DNA of 64,000 nt from an uncultured Collinsella sp. (GTDB taxonomy: Bacteria > Actinomycetota > Coriobacteriia > Coriobacteriales > Coriobacteriaceae), in NCBI GenBank assembly GCA_900759335.1, contig CAAEUX010000034.1:1-64000 (forward strand). The letters are read 5' to 3'. The position numbers and the translations under genes were made by a program. Below are positions 16,488-23,596 of this stretch, piece after piece; positions within the stretch are counted from its first letter, which is position 1, and every line of letters begins with the position of its first letter. The notes beneath the pieces were generated by a model that worked only from the letters and a program-made list of their open reading frames with translations, was not told the origin of the DNA and searched no databases.

Positions 16488-19319
16488 CTACTCCCCCAGC
16501 AGGGCCTTCTCGGGCGTGATGGGCAGTGAGCGAACCTGATGGCCGGTGGCGTGCGCCACGGCCGAGGCAACGGCGGCGAGCGGCGTGTTGATGACGACCT
16601 CGCCGATCGACTTGGCGCCAAACGGGCCCGTCGGCTCGTAGCTCGGCTCAAAGGCCACGCGAATACTGCCGATATCCAGGCGCGTGGGCAGCTTGTAGCT
16701 CATAAAGTTGCCGGTGCGCAGGCGGCCGCGCTCATCATGCTCGACGATTTCGTAGAGCGCGTGGCCGATACCCTGGGCAATGCCGCCCTCGGCCTGGACG
16801 CGCGCGAGCGCCTCGTTGATCACGGTGCCGCAGTCCACAGCCGCCGCGTAGTCCACCACAGTCACCTTGCCGGTGGCCTTGTCGACCTCGACCTCGGCAA
16901 TGCCGGCCATAAACGGCGGGGGCGAAACGGGCAGGCAGGCAGAGGCATGCGAGGTGAGCGCGTCGCCGCCTGCGATGTTCTTGACGCACAGGTTGGCAAA
17001 GTCGCGCAGCGTGAGGTAGCGGTTCTGCTCACGCGCGGCACGCTCGTCGGACAGGCGCACGTACTGACCATCAAAGACCACGTCGGCGGCGTCCACGTCC
17101 CACATCTGGGCGGCCTTGGCGCAGATCTTCTCACGCAGCTCGGTCGCGGCGTTCTTGGCGGCAAGGCCCGTCACGTACGTACCCGAGCTCGCGTACGAGC
17201 CGGCATCGAACGGCGACACGTCGGTGTCCACGCCGCGTACCACGATCATCGAACTCTCCACGCCCAGCTCCTCGGCGGCAATCTGCGCCAGGATCGTATC
17301 GACGCCCATGCCGTTATCGGTGGCGCCGGTGCCGATGGTAATGAAGCCGTCCTCTTCAAGGCGCATGTCGATGCCGGCGATATCCACATTGGAGATACCC
17401 GAGCCCTGCATGGTGAGCGCACAGCCCAGGGCGCGCACGCGGTCGCCCAGGTCCACGGCCAGCGGCTTGTCGCGCCAGCCGATCATGTCCATCGCGCGCA
17501 GCAGGCAGCGGTCGAGCGCGCAGGCGTTGAGCTTCTCGTTGTAGTACTGCGGCATGACCTCGCCCTCGTGCACGATGTTCTTAAGGCGCAAGTCGGCGGG
17601 ATCCATGTGCAGCATGTCGGCGAGCTCGTTGACGGCGCTCTCCACGGCAAACTGGCCCTGGGTAGCGCCGTAGCCGCGATACGCGCCGCCGCGGTTGGTA
17701 TTGGTGTAGACGGCGTCCCAGCTAAAGCGGCTCGCCTTCACATGGTTGTAGATGGGCAGGCTCTTGTGGCCCGAAAGGCCGATCGTCGTGGTGGCATGCT
17801 CGCCATAGGCGCCGGCGTTGGACAGCGTATGTAGGTCGATGGCCGTGATGGTGCCGTCGTTCATGGCGCCCAACTTGACGGTCATCTGCATCTGATGTCG
17901 CGAGTTGCCCGCGGTGATGGTCTCCTCGCGGGTGTAACAGCAGTAGCTCGGACGACCGGTCTGCTGGGTCACGAACGCCACGAAGATCTCGCAGCAGCCC
18001 GTCTGCTTGGAGCCAAAGCCGCCGCCGATGCGCGGCTTAATGACCTGCACCTGCGACTGCGGGATATCGAGCGACTGCGCGACCATGCGGCGCACGTGGA
18101 AGGGCACCTGCGTGGAGGTGGTCACCGAGATACGCCCAAACGCGTCGGTCGTCGCGAAGGCGCGGAAGGTTTCCATGGGCGCGGTCTGCGTGGCCTGGCT
18201 GGTGTAGGTGCGGGTGAACACGATGTCGCTCTGGGCGAACGCCTCGTCAAGGTTGCCAAAATCGCTGGTACCGCTGCACACCAGGTTGCGGGACACGTCG
18301 CCGCCCTGCGGGAACATAAAGGTCACGTCGCCCTCGGGGTGGACCACGATGTCGTTATCGAGCGCCTGGGTAAAGTCGAGCAGCGGCTCGAGCACCTCGT
18401 AGTCGACCTTGATGAGCTTGAGTGCCTTGTCGGCGGCCTCCTCGGTCTCGGCGGCGACAATCGCCACCTCCTCGTTTTGGTAGCGCACGAGGTTCTCGAG
18501 AATCAGGCGGTCGTAAGGACTCGGCTGCGGATAGCTCTGACCGGCGATGGTAAAGCGGCGCTGGGGCACGTCCTCGTAGGTGTAGACGCCCACCACGCCG
18601 GGCACCTTCAGTGCGCGCGACGTATCGATGGAGCGAATCTTGGCGCGGGCATAGGGGCTGCGCTTGAGTTTGACGATGAGCGCACCGGCAGGTACCAGGT
18701 CGCCCGTGTAGACGGGACGACCCTCGAGCAGTGCCTTCGAGTCCTTCTTGGGCTGCTTGTGGGTAATCTGCTTGTATGCGACACCATCGGAGCTGGTGTT
18801 ATTGACCGGCAGTTCGGGCATCTCAAAGCCCACCTGCACGCCGGACTCATTGAGAAAGCGGACGATGGCGCGCAGCTGACTCTCGTAGCCGCTGCAACGG
18901 CAGAGGTTGCCGGCGAGCTGGCGCGAGAGTTCCTCGCGCGTGGCGACGAGGCTCGGGTCCTCCTTGGCGGCGCGGGCAAGCGCCAGCACGTTCATGATAA
19001 GGCCGGGGGCGCAAAAACCGCACTGCTCGGCACCTTCGGCAGCCATCGCGCGGGCCAGTGCCTCGGACTCGGCCTTAAGACCCTCAAGCGTGGTGATGGT
19101 GTGTCCCTCAACACGGGCGGCGGGAACCGAGCAGCTCAGCACCGGGTCACCGTCGAGCCACACCGTGCACAAACCGCAGTTGGTGGTCTCGCAGGCACAG
19201 CGCACCGACGCGCAACCCTGCTCGCGCAAAAGCGCAAAGAGCATGGTGTCGGGGGCAATCTGGACCTTGACCTTACGGCCGTTGAGCGTAAAGGAAAGAT
19301 CGATGAGTTTGGCAGCCAT
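16488..19319 (-). CDS. Molybdenum hydroxylase, fused [2Fe-2S]/molybdopterin subunit (XdhD-like)
   Basis: A xanthine dehydrogenase-family enzyme in which the small iron-sulfur subunit is fused to the large Mo subunit (943 aa), as in E. coli XdhD/YgfN. Residues 1-165 hold two [2Fe-2S] sites: CASVRCACETTNCGLC with a later Cys, and EQCGFCAPGLIMN with NLCRCSGYESQL. The Mo part shows GGGFGSKQTG, the segment RGGAYRGYGATQGQFAVES, GSYASSGTYVTG, QGIGHALYE and the active-site Glu in GAKSIGEVVINTP. Its start overlaps the stop of the FAD subunit by one base (TAATG). Selenium genes occur repeatedly in the window, so a selenium-dependent cofactor is plausible but not shown. The substrate is probably a purine or other N-heterocycle. 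Confidence 0.88.
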   Translation of the reverse strand: MAAKLIDLSFTLNGRKVKVQIAPDTMLFALLREQGCASVRCACETTNCGLCTVWLDGDPVLSCSVPAARVEGHTITTLEGLKAESEALARAMAAEGAEQCGFCAPGLIMNVLALARAAKEDPSLVATREELSRQLAGNLCRCSGYESQLRAIVRFLNESGVQVGFEMPELPVNNTSSDGVAYKQITHKQPKKDSKALLEGRPVYTGDLVPAGALIVKLKRSPYARAKIRSIDTSRALKVPGVVGVYTYEDVPQRRFTIAGQSYPQPSPYDRLILENLVRYQNEEVAIVAAETEEAADKALKLIKVDYEVLEPLLDFTQALDNDIVVHPEGDVTFMFPQGGDVSRNLVCSGTSDFGNLDEAFAQSDIVFTRTYTSQATQTAPMETFRAFATTDAFGRISVTTSTQVPFHVRRMVAQSLDIPQSQVQVIKPRIGGGFGSKQTGCCEIFVAFVTQQTGRPSYCCYTREETITAGNSRHQMQMTVKLGAMNDGTITAIDLHTLSNAGAYGEHATTTIGLSGHKSLPIYNHVKASRFSWDAVYTNTNRGGAYRGYGATQGQFAVESAVNELADMLHMDPADLRLKNIVHEGEVMPQYYNEKLNACALDRCLLRAMDMIGWRDKPLAVDLGDRVRALGCALTMQGSGISNVDIAGIDMRLEEDGFITIGTGATDNGMGVDTILAQIAAEELGVESSMIVVRGVDTDVSPFDAGSYASSGTYVTGLAAKNAATELREKICAKAAQMWDVDAADVVFDGQYVRLSDERAAREQNRYLTLRDFANLCVKNIAGGDALTSHASACLPVSPPPFMAGIAEVEVDKATGKVTVVDYAAAVDCGTVINEALARVQAEGGIAQGIGHALYEIVEHDERGRLRTGNFMSYKLPTRLDIGSIRVAFEPSYEPTGPFGAKSIGEVVINTPLAAVASAVAHATGHQVRSLPITPEKALLGE

Positions 19320-20233
19320 TAGCGCACCTCACTAGAATCGACGCCGGGCACGCGGCGGCAGGAATACTCGTCCGTGGCAAACTTAGGAATCTGCACGCCC
19401 TCGAGCTCGCGGGCAAGCGCGGCCGAAAGCTCAATGCCGGCGGCGCGGCGCACAGCCTGGATGGCGAGCGGGGCCGAGATGCGGCGGCGGTAGTCTGCCG
19501 AGCCCCACAGGTTGGTGCCGTAGCTCAGCGCGCGCACGGATGCGGCCAGGGCGCGAAGCTCGTCCTCGGAAGGCTGCTCGTTCACCAGACCGCATACCTC
19601 GCCCTGCAGCAGGTTTGCGCGCAGCGGACGGGCACCCACGGTGACATGCCAGCTGTTGTTCCACCAGGCAGCGGTGACGTTGAGCGAGGGGAAGTCGGTC
19701 GCGGCCTTGCGCACGGCCTCATAGCTTGCGCGGTAGTCGTGCTTAACGACCACGATGTGCTCGATCACGTCGCGCACGTAGCCCATGTCAACGAACTCCG
19801 CGAGCGGCACGCGGCCGGCGCCCGTCAGCTCAACGTACGAATCGAGCGCCAAAAAGGCCGAGAGCACGTCAGAGAAACCAAAGCGACCGTAAATGCTGCC
19901 GCCCACCGTGGCGGTGTTGCGCAGCTGAACGCCCACGATATCGTGGACGGCAAACTCGAAGACATTGTTGGCAAGCGCGTTGAGCTTGGCGTGGCGCTCG
20001 AGCTGGTGCAGGGTACACATGGCACCGATGCGAAACTCGGTCTCGGTCTCCTCGATCTGATCGAGTCCGCAGGCCGAAAGGTCAATTGCCGTCGCCACAC
20101 GACGCGAACCCAGGCGCATCCAGATGCCGCCGCCCACAATCTTGTTGTTGCGGTTCTTCTGCAAGAGCTCATAGGCTTCGGCCGCGTTTCCAACACGGAC
20201 GTAGGTACCGAACTTGAGCACGTTCTCCCCCAT
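19319..20233 (-). CDS. Molybdenum hydroxylase, FAD-binding subunit
   Basis: This 304-aa subunit of the CO/xanthine dehydrogenase medium-subunit family passes electrons from the iron-sulfur domain through FAD to an acceptor. It shows the FAD pattern KIVGGGIWMRLG near residue 30, the region FRIGAMCTLHQLERH and the second FAD contact RNTATVGGSIYGRFGFSD near 110, then the C-terminal CO-dehydrogenase flavoprotein domain. The ATG at 20233 has only GAAGAG directly before it, while GGGGGAG three nt before an in-frame GTG four codons later could be the real site. It is transcribed just ahead of the fused FeS-Mo gene and pairs with it as YgfM does with XdhD. Confidence 0.87.
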   Translation of the reverse strand: MGENVLKFGTYVRVGNAAEAYELLQKNRNNKIVGGGIWMRLGSRRVATAIDLSACGLDQIEETETEFRIGAMCTLHQLERHAKLNALANNVFEFAVHDIVGVQLRNTATVGGSIYGRFGFSDVLSAFLALDSYVELTGAGRVPLAEFVDMGYVRDVIEHIVVVKHDYRASYEAVRKAATDFPSLNVTAAWWNNSWHVTVGARPLRANLLQGEVCGLVNEQPSEDELRALAASVRALSYGTNLWGSADYRRRISAPLAIQAVRRAAGIELSAALARELEGVQIPKFATDEYSCRRVPGVDSSEVR

Positions 20234-20316
20234 CTCTTCACTTGTCCAGTACTTTTAAGTGTACCAAACGAGGGGCCGCACACCGTTTTAGGACAAAATC
20301 CACCCACCCATCCATA

Positions 20317-20383
20317 ACTTGCGGTGAAATACGAACTGGTTAGCCGTTCTGGGACGCTAAACAGTCCGTATTTCACCGCAAGT
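20317..20383. repeat. 67-bp palindromic element, copy 3
   Basis: The arms ACTTGCGGTGAAATACGAAC and GTCCGTATTTCACCGCAAGT match the family. The outer pair is AC...GT instead of AG...CT, so both arms changed together, which supports selection for pairing. It lies between gdhA and the FAD-subunit gene. Confidence 0.88.
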
Positions 20384-20406
20384 TATGAAGAGTCCTCCGG
20401 GATAGA

Positions 20407-20437
20407 AAAGGCTCCCAGCCAAGATGACTGGGAGCCT
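20407..20437 (-). terminator. Rho-independent terminator of gdhA
   Basis: The minus strand forms GGCTCCCAG / CTGGGAGCC with a 9-nt loop, followed by TTTTCTATC. It lies 26 nt after the gdhA stop. Confidence 0.9.
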
Positions 20438-20462
20438 CATCACATGCTATGTCAGGCAGGAT

Positions 20463-21818
20463 TTAGCAGACGCCCTGGGCGAGCATGGCGTCGGCGACCT
20501 TCAGGAAGCCAGCGATGTTGGCGCCCATGACAAAGTTGCCCTCCTGGCCATACTCCTTGGCGGTGTCGTCCACGTTGTGGAACATGCCGCGCATGAGCTG
20601 CTCGAGCTTGCCGTCGACCTCCTCGAAGGTCCAGGAAAGGTGCTCAGCGTTCTGGCTCATCTCCAGGCCGGACACGAGCACACCGCCGGCGTTGGCAGCC
20701 TTACCGGGCATAAAGGCGACGCCGTTCTCCTGGAAGTAGGTCGTGGCCTCGATGGTCGTGGGCATGTTCGCGCCCTCGCCGACCACCTTGCAGCCGTTGG
20801 CGACGAGCGCCTGGGCGTCCTCGAGCAGCAGCGTGTTCTCGCGAGCGCAGGGCAGCGCGATATCGCAGGGAAGCTGCCACACGCCGCGGCCGTCGCCCTC
20901 GTGCCACACGGCGTTAGGCTTCTCGTCAACGTACATAGCGAGCGTAACGCCCTTGTCGTGGCCAGAGCGCTTCTTGTTGTAGATGTGCTCGAGCACGGTG
21001 TAGTCGATGCCGTCGGGATCCTCGACCCAGCCGTGGGTATCGGAGCAGGCCAGGACCTTGCCGCCGAGCTGAGAGACCTTCTGGACCGCGTAGATGGCGA
21101 CATTGCCGGAGCCATGAACGACGACGTTCTTGCCCTCGAAGGAGTCGCCGCGGCTCTTGAGGTACTCATCCACAAAGTAGGCCAGGCCGTAGCCGGTGGC
21201 CTCGGTACGGGCGAGCGAGCCGCCAAAGGAGAGGCCCTTGCCGGTGAGGACGCCGGTCCACTCGTTGGTCAGGCGCTTGTACTGACCGAACAGGTAGGCA
21301 ACCTCGCGGCCGCCAACGCCCAGGTCGCCGGCGGGAACGTCGGTGTTGGGGCCAATGTGGCGATAGAGCTCGGTCATGAAGGACTGGCAGAAGTGCATGA
21401 TCTCGTTGTTGGACTTGCCCTTGGGGTCAAAGTCGGAGCCGCCCTTGCCGCCGCCCATGGGAAGGGTGGTCAGGCTGTTCTTGAGGATCTGCTCCAGGCC
21501 CAGGAACTTGAGCATACCCAGGGTGACCGTCGGGTTAAAGCGCAGGCCGCCCTTGTAGGGTCCAATGGCAGAGTTGAACTCGACGCGATAGCCGCGGTTG
21601 ACCTGAACCTTGCCCTGGTCGTCGACCCAGGGAACACGGAACATAACAATGCGCTCGGGCTCGACGAGGCGCTCCAGCAGGGCGGCCTCCTCGTACTCGG
21701 GGTGGGCGTCGAGCGCCGGCTGGATGGTGCCGAGGATCTCGGTCGCGGCCTGGATGAACTCAGGCTGCTCGGGATAGCGGGCCTTGAGCTCTTCGAGAAC
21801 TTTCTGCGTGTAGCTCAT
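20463..21818 (-). CDS. gdhA: NADP-type glutamate dehydrogenase
   Basis: Catalyses reductive amination of 2-oxoglutarate with ammonia, the main ammonium-assimilation step in many anaerobes. The 451-residue length fits the hexameric class I enzyme. Visible motifs are GPYKGGLRFNP and PMGGGKGGSDFDPKGKSNNE (the catalytic Lys lies in the GGGKGG stretch), PAGDLGVGGREVAYLFGQYK, and the dinucleotide-binding segment VVHGSGNVAIYAVQK. The start has the strong site GGAGGAAGC. The gene is monocistronic: a terminator follows, and about 200 nt of leader with a CGCGGC...GCCGCG hairpin precede it. Confidence 0.97.
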   Translation of the reverse strand: MSYTQKVLEELKARYPEQPEFIQAATEILGTIQPALDAHPEYEEAALLERLVEPERIVMFRVPWVDDQGKVQVNRGYRVEFNSAIGPYKGGLRFNPTVTLGMLKFLGLEQILKNSLTTLPMGGGKGGSDFDPKGKSNNEIMHFCQSFMTELYRHIGPNTDVPAGDLGVGGREVAYLFGQYKRLTNEWTGVLTGKGLSFGGSLARTEATGYGLAYFVDEYLKSRGDSFEGKNVVVHGSGNVAIYAVQKVSQLGGKVLACSDTHGWVEDPDGIDYTVLEHIYNKKRSGHDKGVTLAMYVDEKPNAVWHEGDGRGVWQLPCDIALPCARENTLLLEDAQALVANGCKVVGEGANMPTTIEATTYFQENGVAFMPGKAANAGGVLVSGLEMSQNAEHLSWTFEEVDGKLEQLMRGMFHNVDDTAKEYGQEGNFVMGANIAGFLKVADAMLAQGVC

Positions 21819-22028
21819 GCTTCCTCCAATGATGGGAAACGAAAAATGTTGATCGCGGCACCCTATGCGCCGCGAACTTTATCGAGTATGGATAATATCG
21901 CACTGTTGCGGGAAAGTTTCGCATAAGCAGACGGGCAGATGTTTCGTTTTGATTACGATGCAGGTAGAAGCGTTTTTGAGCACCCAACGTGCAAATCGCG
22001 TGTTTCAAGGCTGTTTCGTCCATATGGT
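21819..22028. other. gdhA upstream region
   Basis: With the adjoining palindrome this makes a 333-nt gene-free stretch. It holds the gdhA ribosome binding site and a GC hairpin (CGCGGCGCATAGGGTGCCGCG, about 21855-21876) that would lie in the 5' UTR. The AT-rich stretch ATATTATCC near 21890 could be a -10 region, but no convincing -35 is seen. Confidence 0.4.
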
Positions 22029-22147
22029 CCAAACCGCCACATTGGGGACAGGCACCTTTGTGGTGGTTTTGACTCGTAATGTCACAAGAAGGCCATTCAA
22101 GCAACGAAACCACCACAAAGGTGCCTGTCCCCAATGTGGCGGTTTGG
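22029..22147. repeat. 119-bp palindrome with perfect 41-bp arms (REP/REPIN-like)
   Basis: The left arm runs CCAAACCGCCACATTGGGGA... to ...TTTGTGGTGGTTT. The right arm (22107-22147) is its exact reverse complement. The loop is 37 bp. The internal GGGGACAGGCACC is a word I associate with dispersed REP-type palindromes linked to Y1 (RAYT) transposases in other bacteria. It starts 5 nt past the DUF3343 stop and could also stop transcription from that side. Confidence 0.85.
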
Positions 22148-22151
22148 GTGG

Positions 22152-22547
22152 TTAGAGGACGAGCTGATGGTAGTCGGCGGGGGTTATGCGGCCTTCGGTG
22201 GCAGCGCGGAAGGCGGCGAGCGCATCGCCCGAGAACGGCATGGCCCAGCATAGCCCGCAGCCTGCGGTAATGGAGCCGGGCAGTGGCATGATGCGCCCGG
22301 GCACACCGGCATCCAGGCACAGCTGCTCGCATTCCATCACATCGAAGGTGCTGTCAAACGACACGATAATCTTGCGCTCGTGGTCGAGGGCATCACCGGA
22401 CGGGCCCTCGCGGTGTGCCTCGCGATACGCCGCGGCGGCCGCTTCCTCTTCCGCAGTATGTCCACAGCCACCGCAGCCGCAGGTACAGGGCTCGGAACCA
22501 TCGCAAGTGCAAGGCTCTCCCGTGTCGGGACAAATATCATGAGACAT
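22152..22547 (-). CDS. DUF3343 protein with Cys-rich N-terminal extension
   Basis: 131 aa. The second half matches the small DUF3343 family (putative Se/S carrier-like proteins): a beta-alpha start (KIIVSFDSTFDVMECEQLCL), the GVPGRIMPLPGSITAGCGLCW core with its conserved Cys pair, and a short C-terminal helix. The first ~40 residues are an added segment with nine cysteines in CPDTGEPCTCDGSEPCTCGC plus one more, ending in HTAEEE. That segment looks like a metal or selenium/sulfur binding tail. A second DUF3343 gene without the tail lies beside selD/yedF. The ribosome binding site GGAG is 5 nt before ATG. It follows mobA after 15 nt, so the two are probably co-transcribed. Confidence 0.8.
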   Translation of the reverse strand: MSHDICPDTGEPCTCDGSEPCTCGCGGCGHTAEEEAAAAAYREAHREGPSGDALDHERKIIVSFDSTFDVMECEQLCLDAGVPGRIMPLPGSITAGCGLCWAMPFSGDALAAFRAATEGRITPADYHQLVL

Positions 22548-22562
22548 GGCAACTCCAATCGT

Positions 22563-23195
22563 CTAGGCGAGCAACTCGGCCGCCGCAAACTCCTCGGGCG
22601 TATTAACGTTTTCGAAGCAGAGCGTCGAGCCCGCGGCCTTAACAATCTGCGACTCATCCATATAACCGGCCTGAACGCGGTTGATCAGGCAGCGAATGCG
22701 CTGGCGATCGCAGGCGAGCAGCTCATGGGCCACCGGCGCACACGCGTCACGGCGCCAGACGGCGCAAAGCGGCTCAATCCCCCGCTCCTCGCACGGCACG
22801 CACACGTCGAGCGCCTCGGCCTCAACACGATCGGCAAGCGCGCCGATGAGTTCCGGCGAGATAAACGGCATATCGCAGGCGACAATCGCCACGAGCGGCA
22901 ATCGGGCCGCGGCCAACGAGCTCGCGATGCCGCGCATGGCACCAGCGGGACCGTCGACGTCCATCACCACGCGGGGGCGCAGTCCGTCAAACGCGCATTC
23001 TTCAAGGTAGGCAAGCTCGCTGGGACGCGACGTCGTCACGACCAACTCTCCGGCAACTGGCGCCAGCCGACCCAGCACGCGCTCGATGAGCGGCTCGCCG
23101 CAAAACGCCATGCGCGCCTTGTCACAGCCCATGCGCGACGACAACCCGCCCGCTTGAACGACACAAGAAAGATCGGCCCGTCTTACGGTAGTCAT
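22563..23195 (-). CDS. mobA: Molybdenum cofactor guanylyltransferase (MobA-like)
   Basis: Attaches GMP to molybdopterin to make the MGD cofactor needed by DMSO-reductase family enzymes such as FdhF. The 210-aa product has the nucleotidyltransferase signature VVQAGGLSSRMGCDKARMAF at the N-terminus, the metal-binding VACDMPFISPELI around residue 100, and the ending ENVNTPEEFAAAELLA (the N(V)NTPEE element). An ORF extends 78 codons further upstream, but that stretch runs through the tRNA-Sec gene, so I start at MTTVRRADL. GGGGGTGG 8 nt upstream is a fair ribosome binding site. A MocA-type cytidylyltransferase is the alternative; the DKA and NTPEE elements favour MobA. Confidence 0.85.
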   Translation of the reverse strand: MTTVRRADLSCVVQAGGLSSRMGCDKARMAFCGEPLIERVLGRLAPVAGELVVTTSRPSELAYLEECAFDGLRPRVVMDVDGPAGAMRGIASSLAAARLPLVAIVACDMPFISPELIGALADRVEAEALDVCVPCEERGIEPLCAVWRRDACAPVAHELLACDRQRIRCLINRVQAGYMDESQIVKAAGSTLCFENVNTPEEFAAAELLA

Positions 23196-23350
23196 ACGGC
23201 AAACCACCCCCATCGGCATGCTCAAAACCCAACACACGAAGCCAAATACCATCGCCGATAAAGCGGGAGGCACGGCAAACCCATGCAAAAACAAAACAGC
23301 GCCTTTGCGGCACGCAGCAAGACCGCGAGCACAAAAGCGCTGGTAGCGTA

Positions 23351-23447
23351 TGGCGGGAACGTATGTGAATCGAACACATCCAAGACGTTTTGCACGCCTC
23401 GCAACGGTTTTGAGGACCGCGGAGCCCACCGGAGCCCATCCGTTCCC
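23351..23447 (-). tRNA. selC: tRNA-Sec (selenocysteine, anticodon UCA)
   Basis: A 97-nt class II tRNA with encoded CCA. The acceptor strand GGGAACG pairs with CGTTCCC. The D-arm GGGCTCCGGTGGGCTCC is extended as in bacterial tRNA-Sec. The anticodon loop CCTCAAA holds UCA, which reads UGA. A long variable arm (GCGAGGCGT...AACGTCTTGG) and T-arm ATGTG-TTCGATT-CACAT follow. It lies between selB and mobA on the same strand, in line with the selA-selB genes upstream. Confidence 0.96.
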
Positions 23448-23504
23448 AAGTGCGGCGGTATTTTACCAAACCGAGCGGGCCCCATCCCAAAAAGACGAGC
23501 AAGA

Positions 23505-23571
23505 AGTTGCGGTGGAACAGTTCTTGCTTAGGCTGCAAGACCCCAAAAACAGGAACTATTTCACCGCAACT
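23505..23571. repeat. 67-bp palindromic element, copy 4 (most divergent)
   Basis: The ends AGTTGCGGTG and ATTTCACCGCAACT are conserved, but the inner arms are changed to AACAGTTC and AGGAACT, again complementary. It lies 25 nt past the selB stop and upstream of selC. Confidence 0.75.
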
Positions 23572-23596
23572 GAGGAGGCGGGAGCGGGTGACCGGC

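Noticed and set aside
22029..22332. Small ORFs across the 119-bp palindrome
   Set aside because: They read through the inverted repeat and antisense to the DUF3343 gene; coding capacity is incidental.
23196..23429. N-terminal extension of the MobA-like protein
   Set aside because: The extension runs through the tRNA-Sec gene and has no MobA character. The GGxSxRMG motif needs only the start at 23195.
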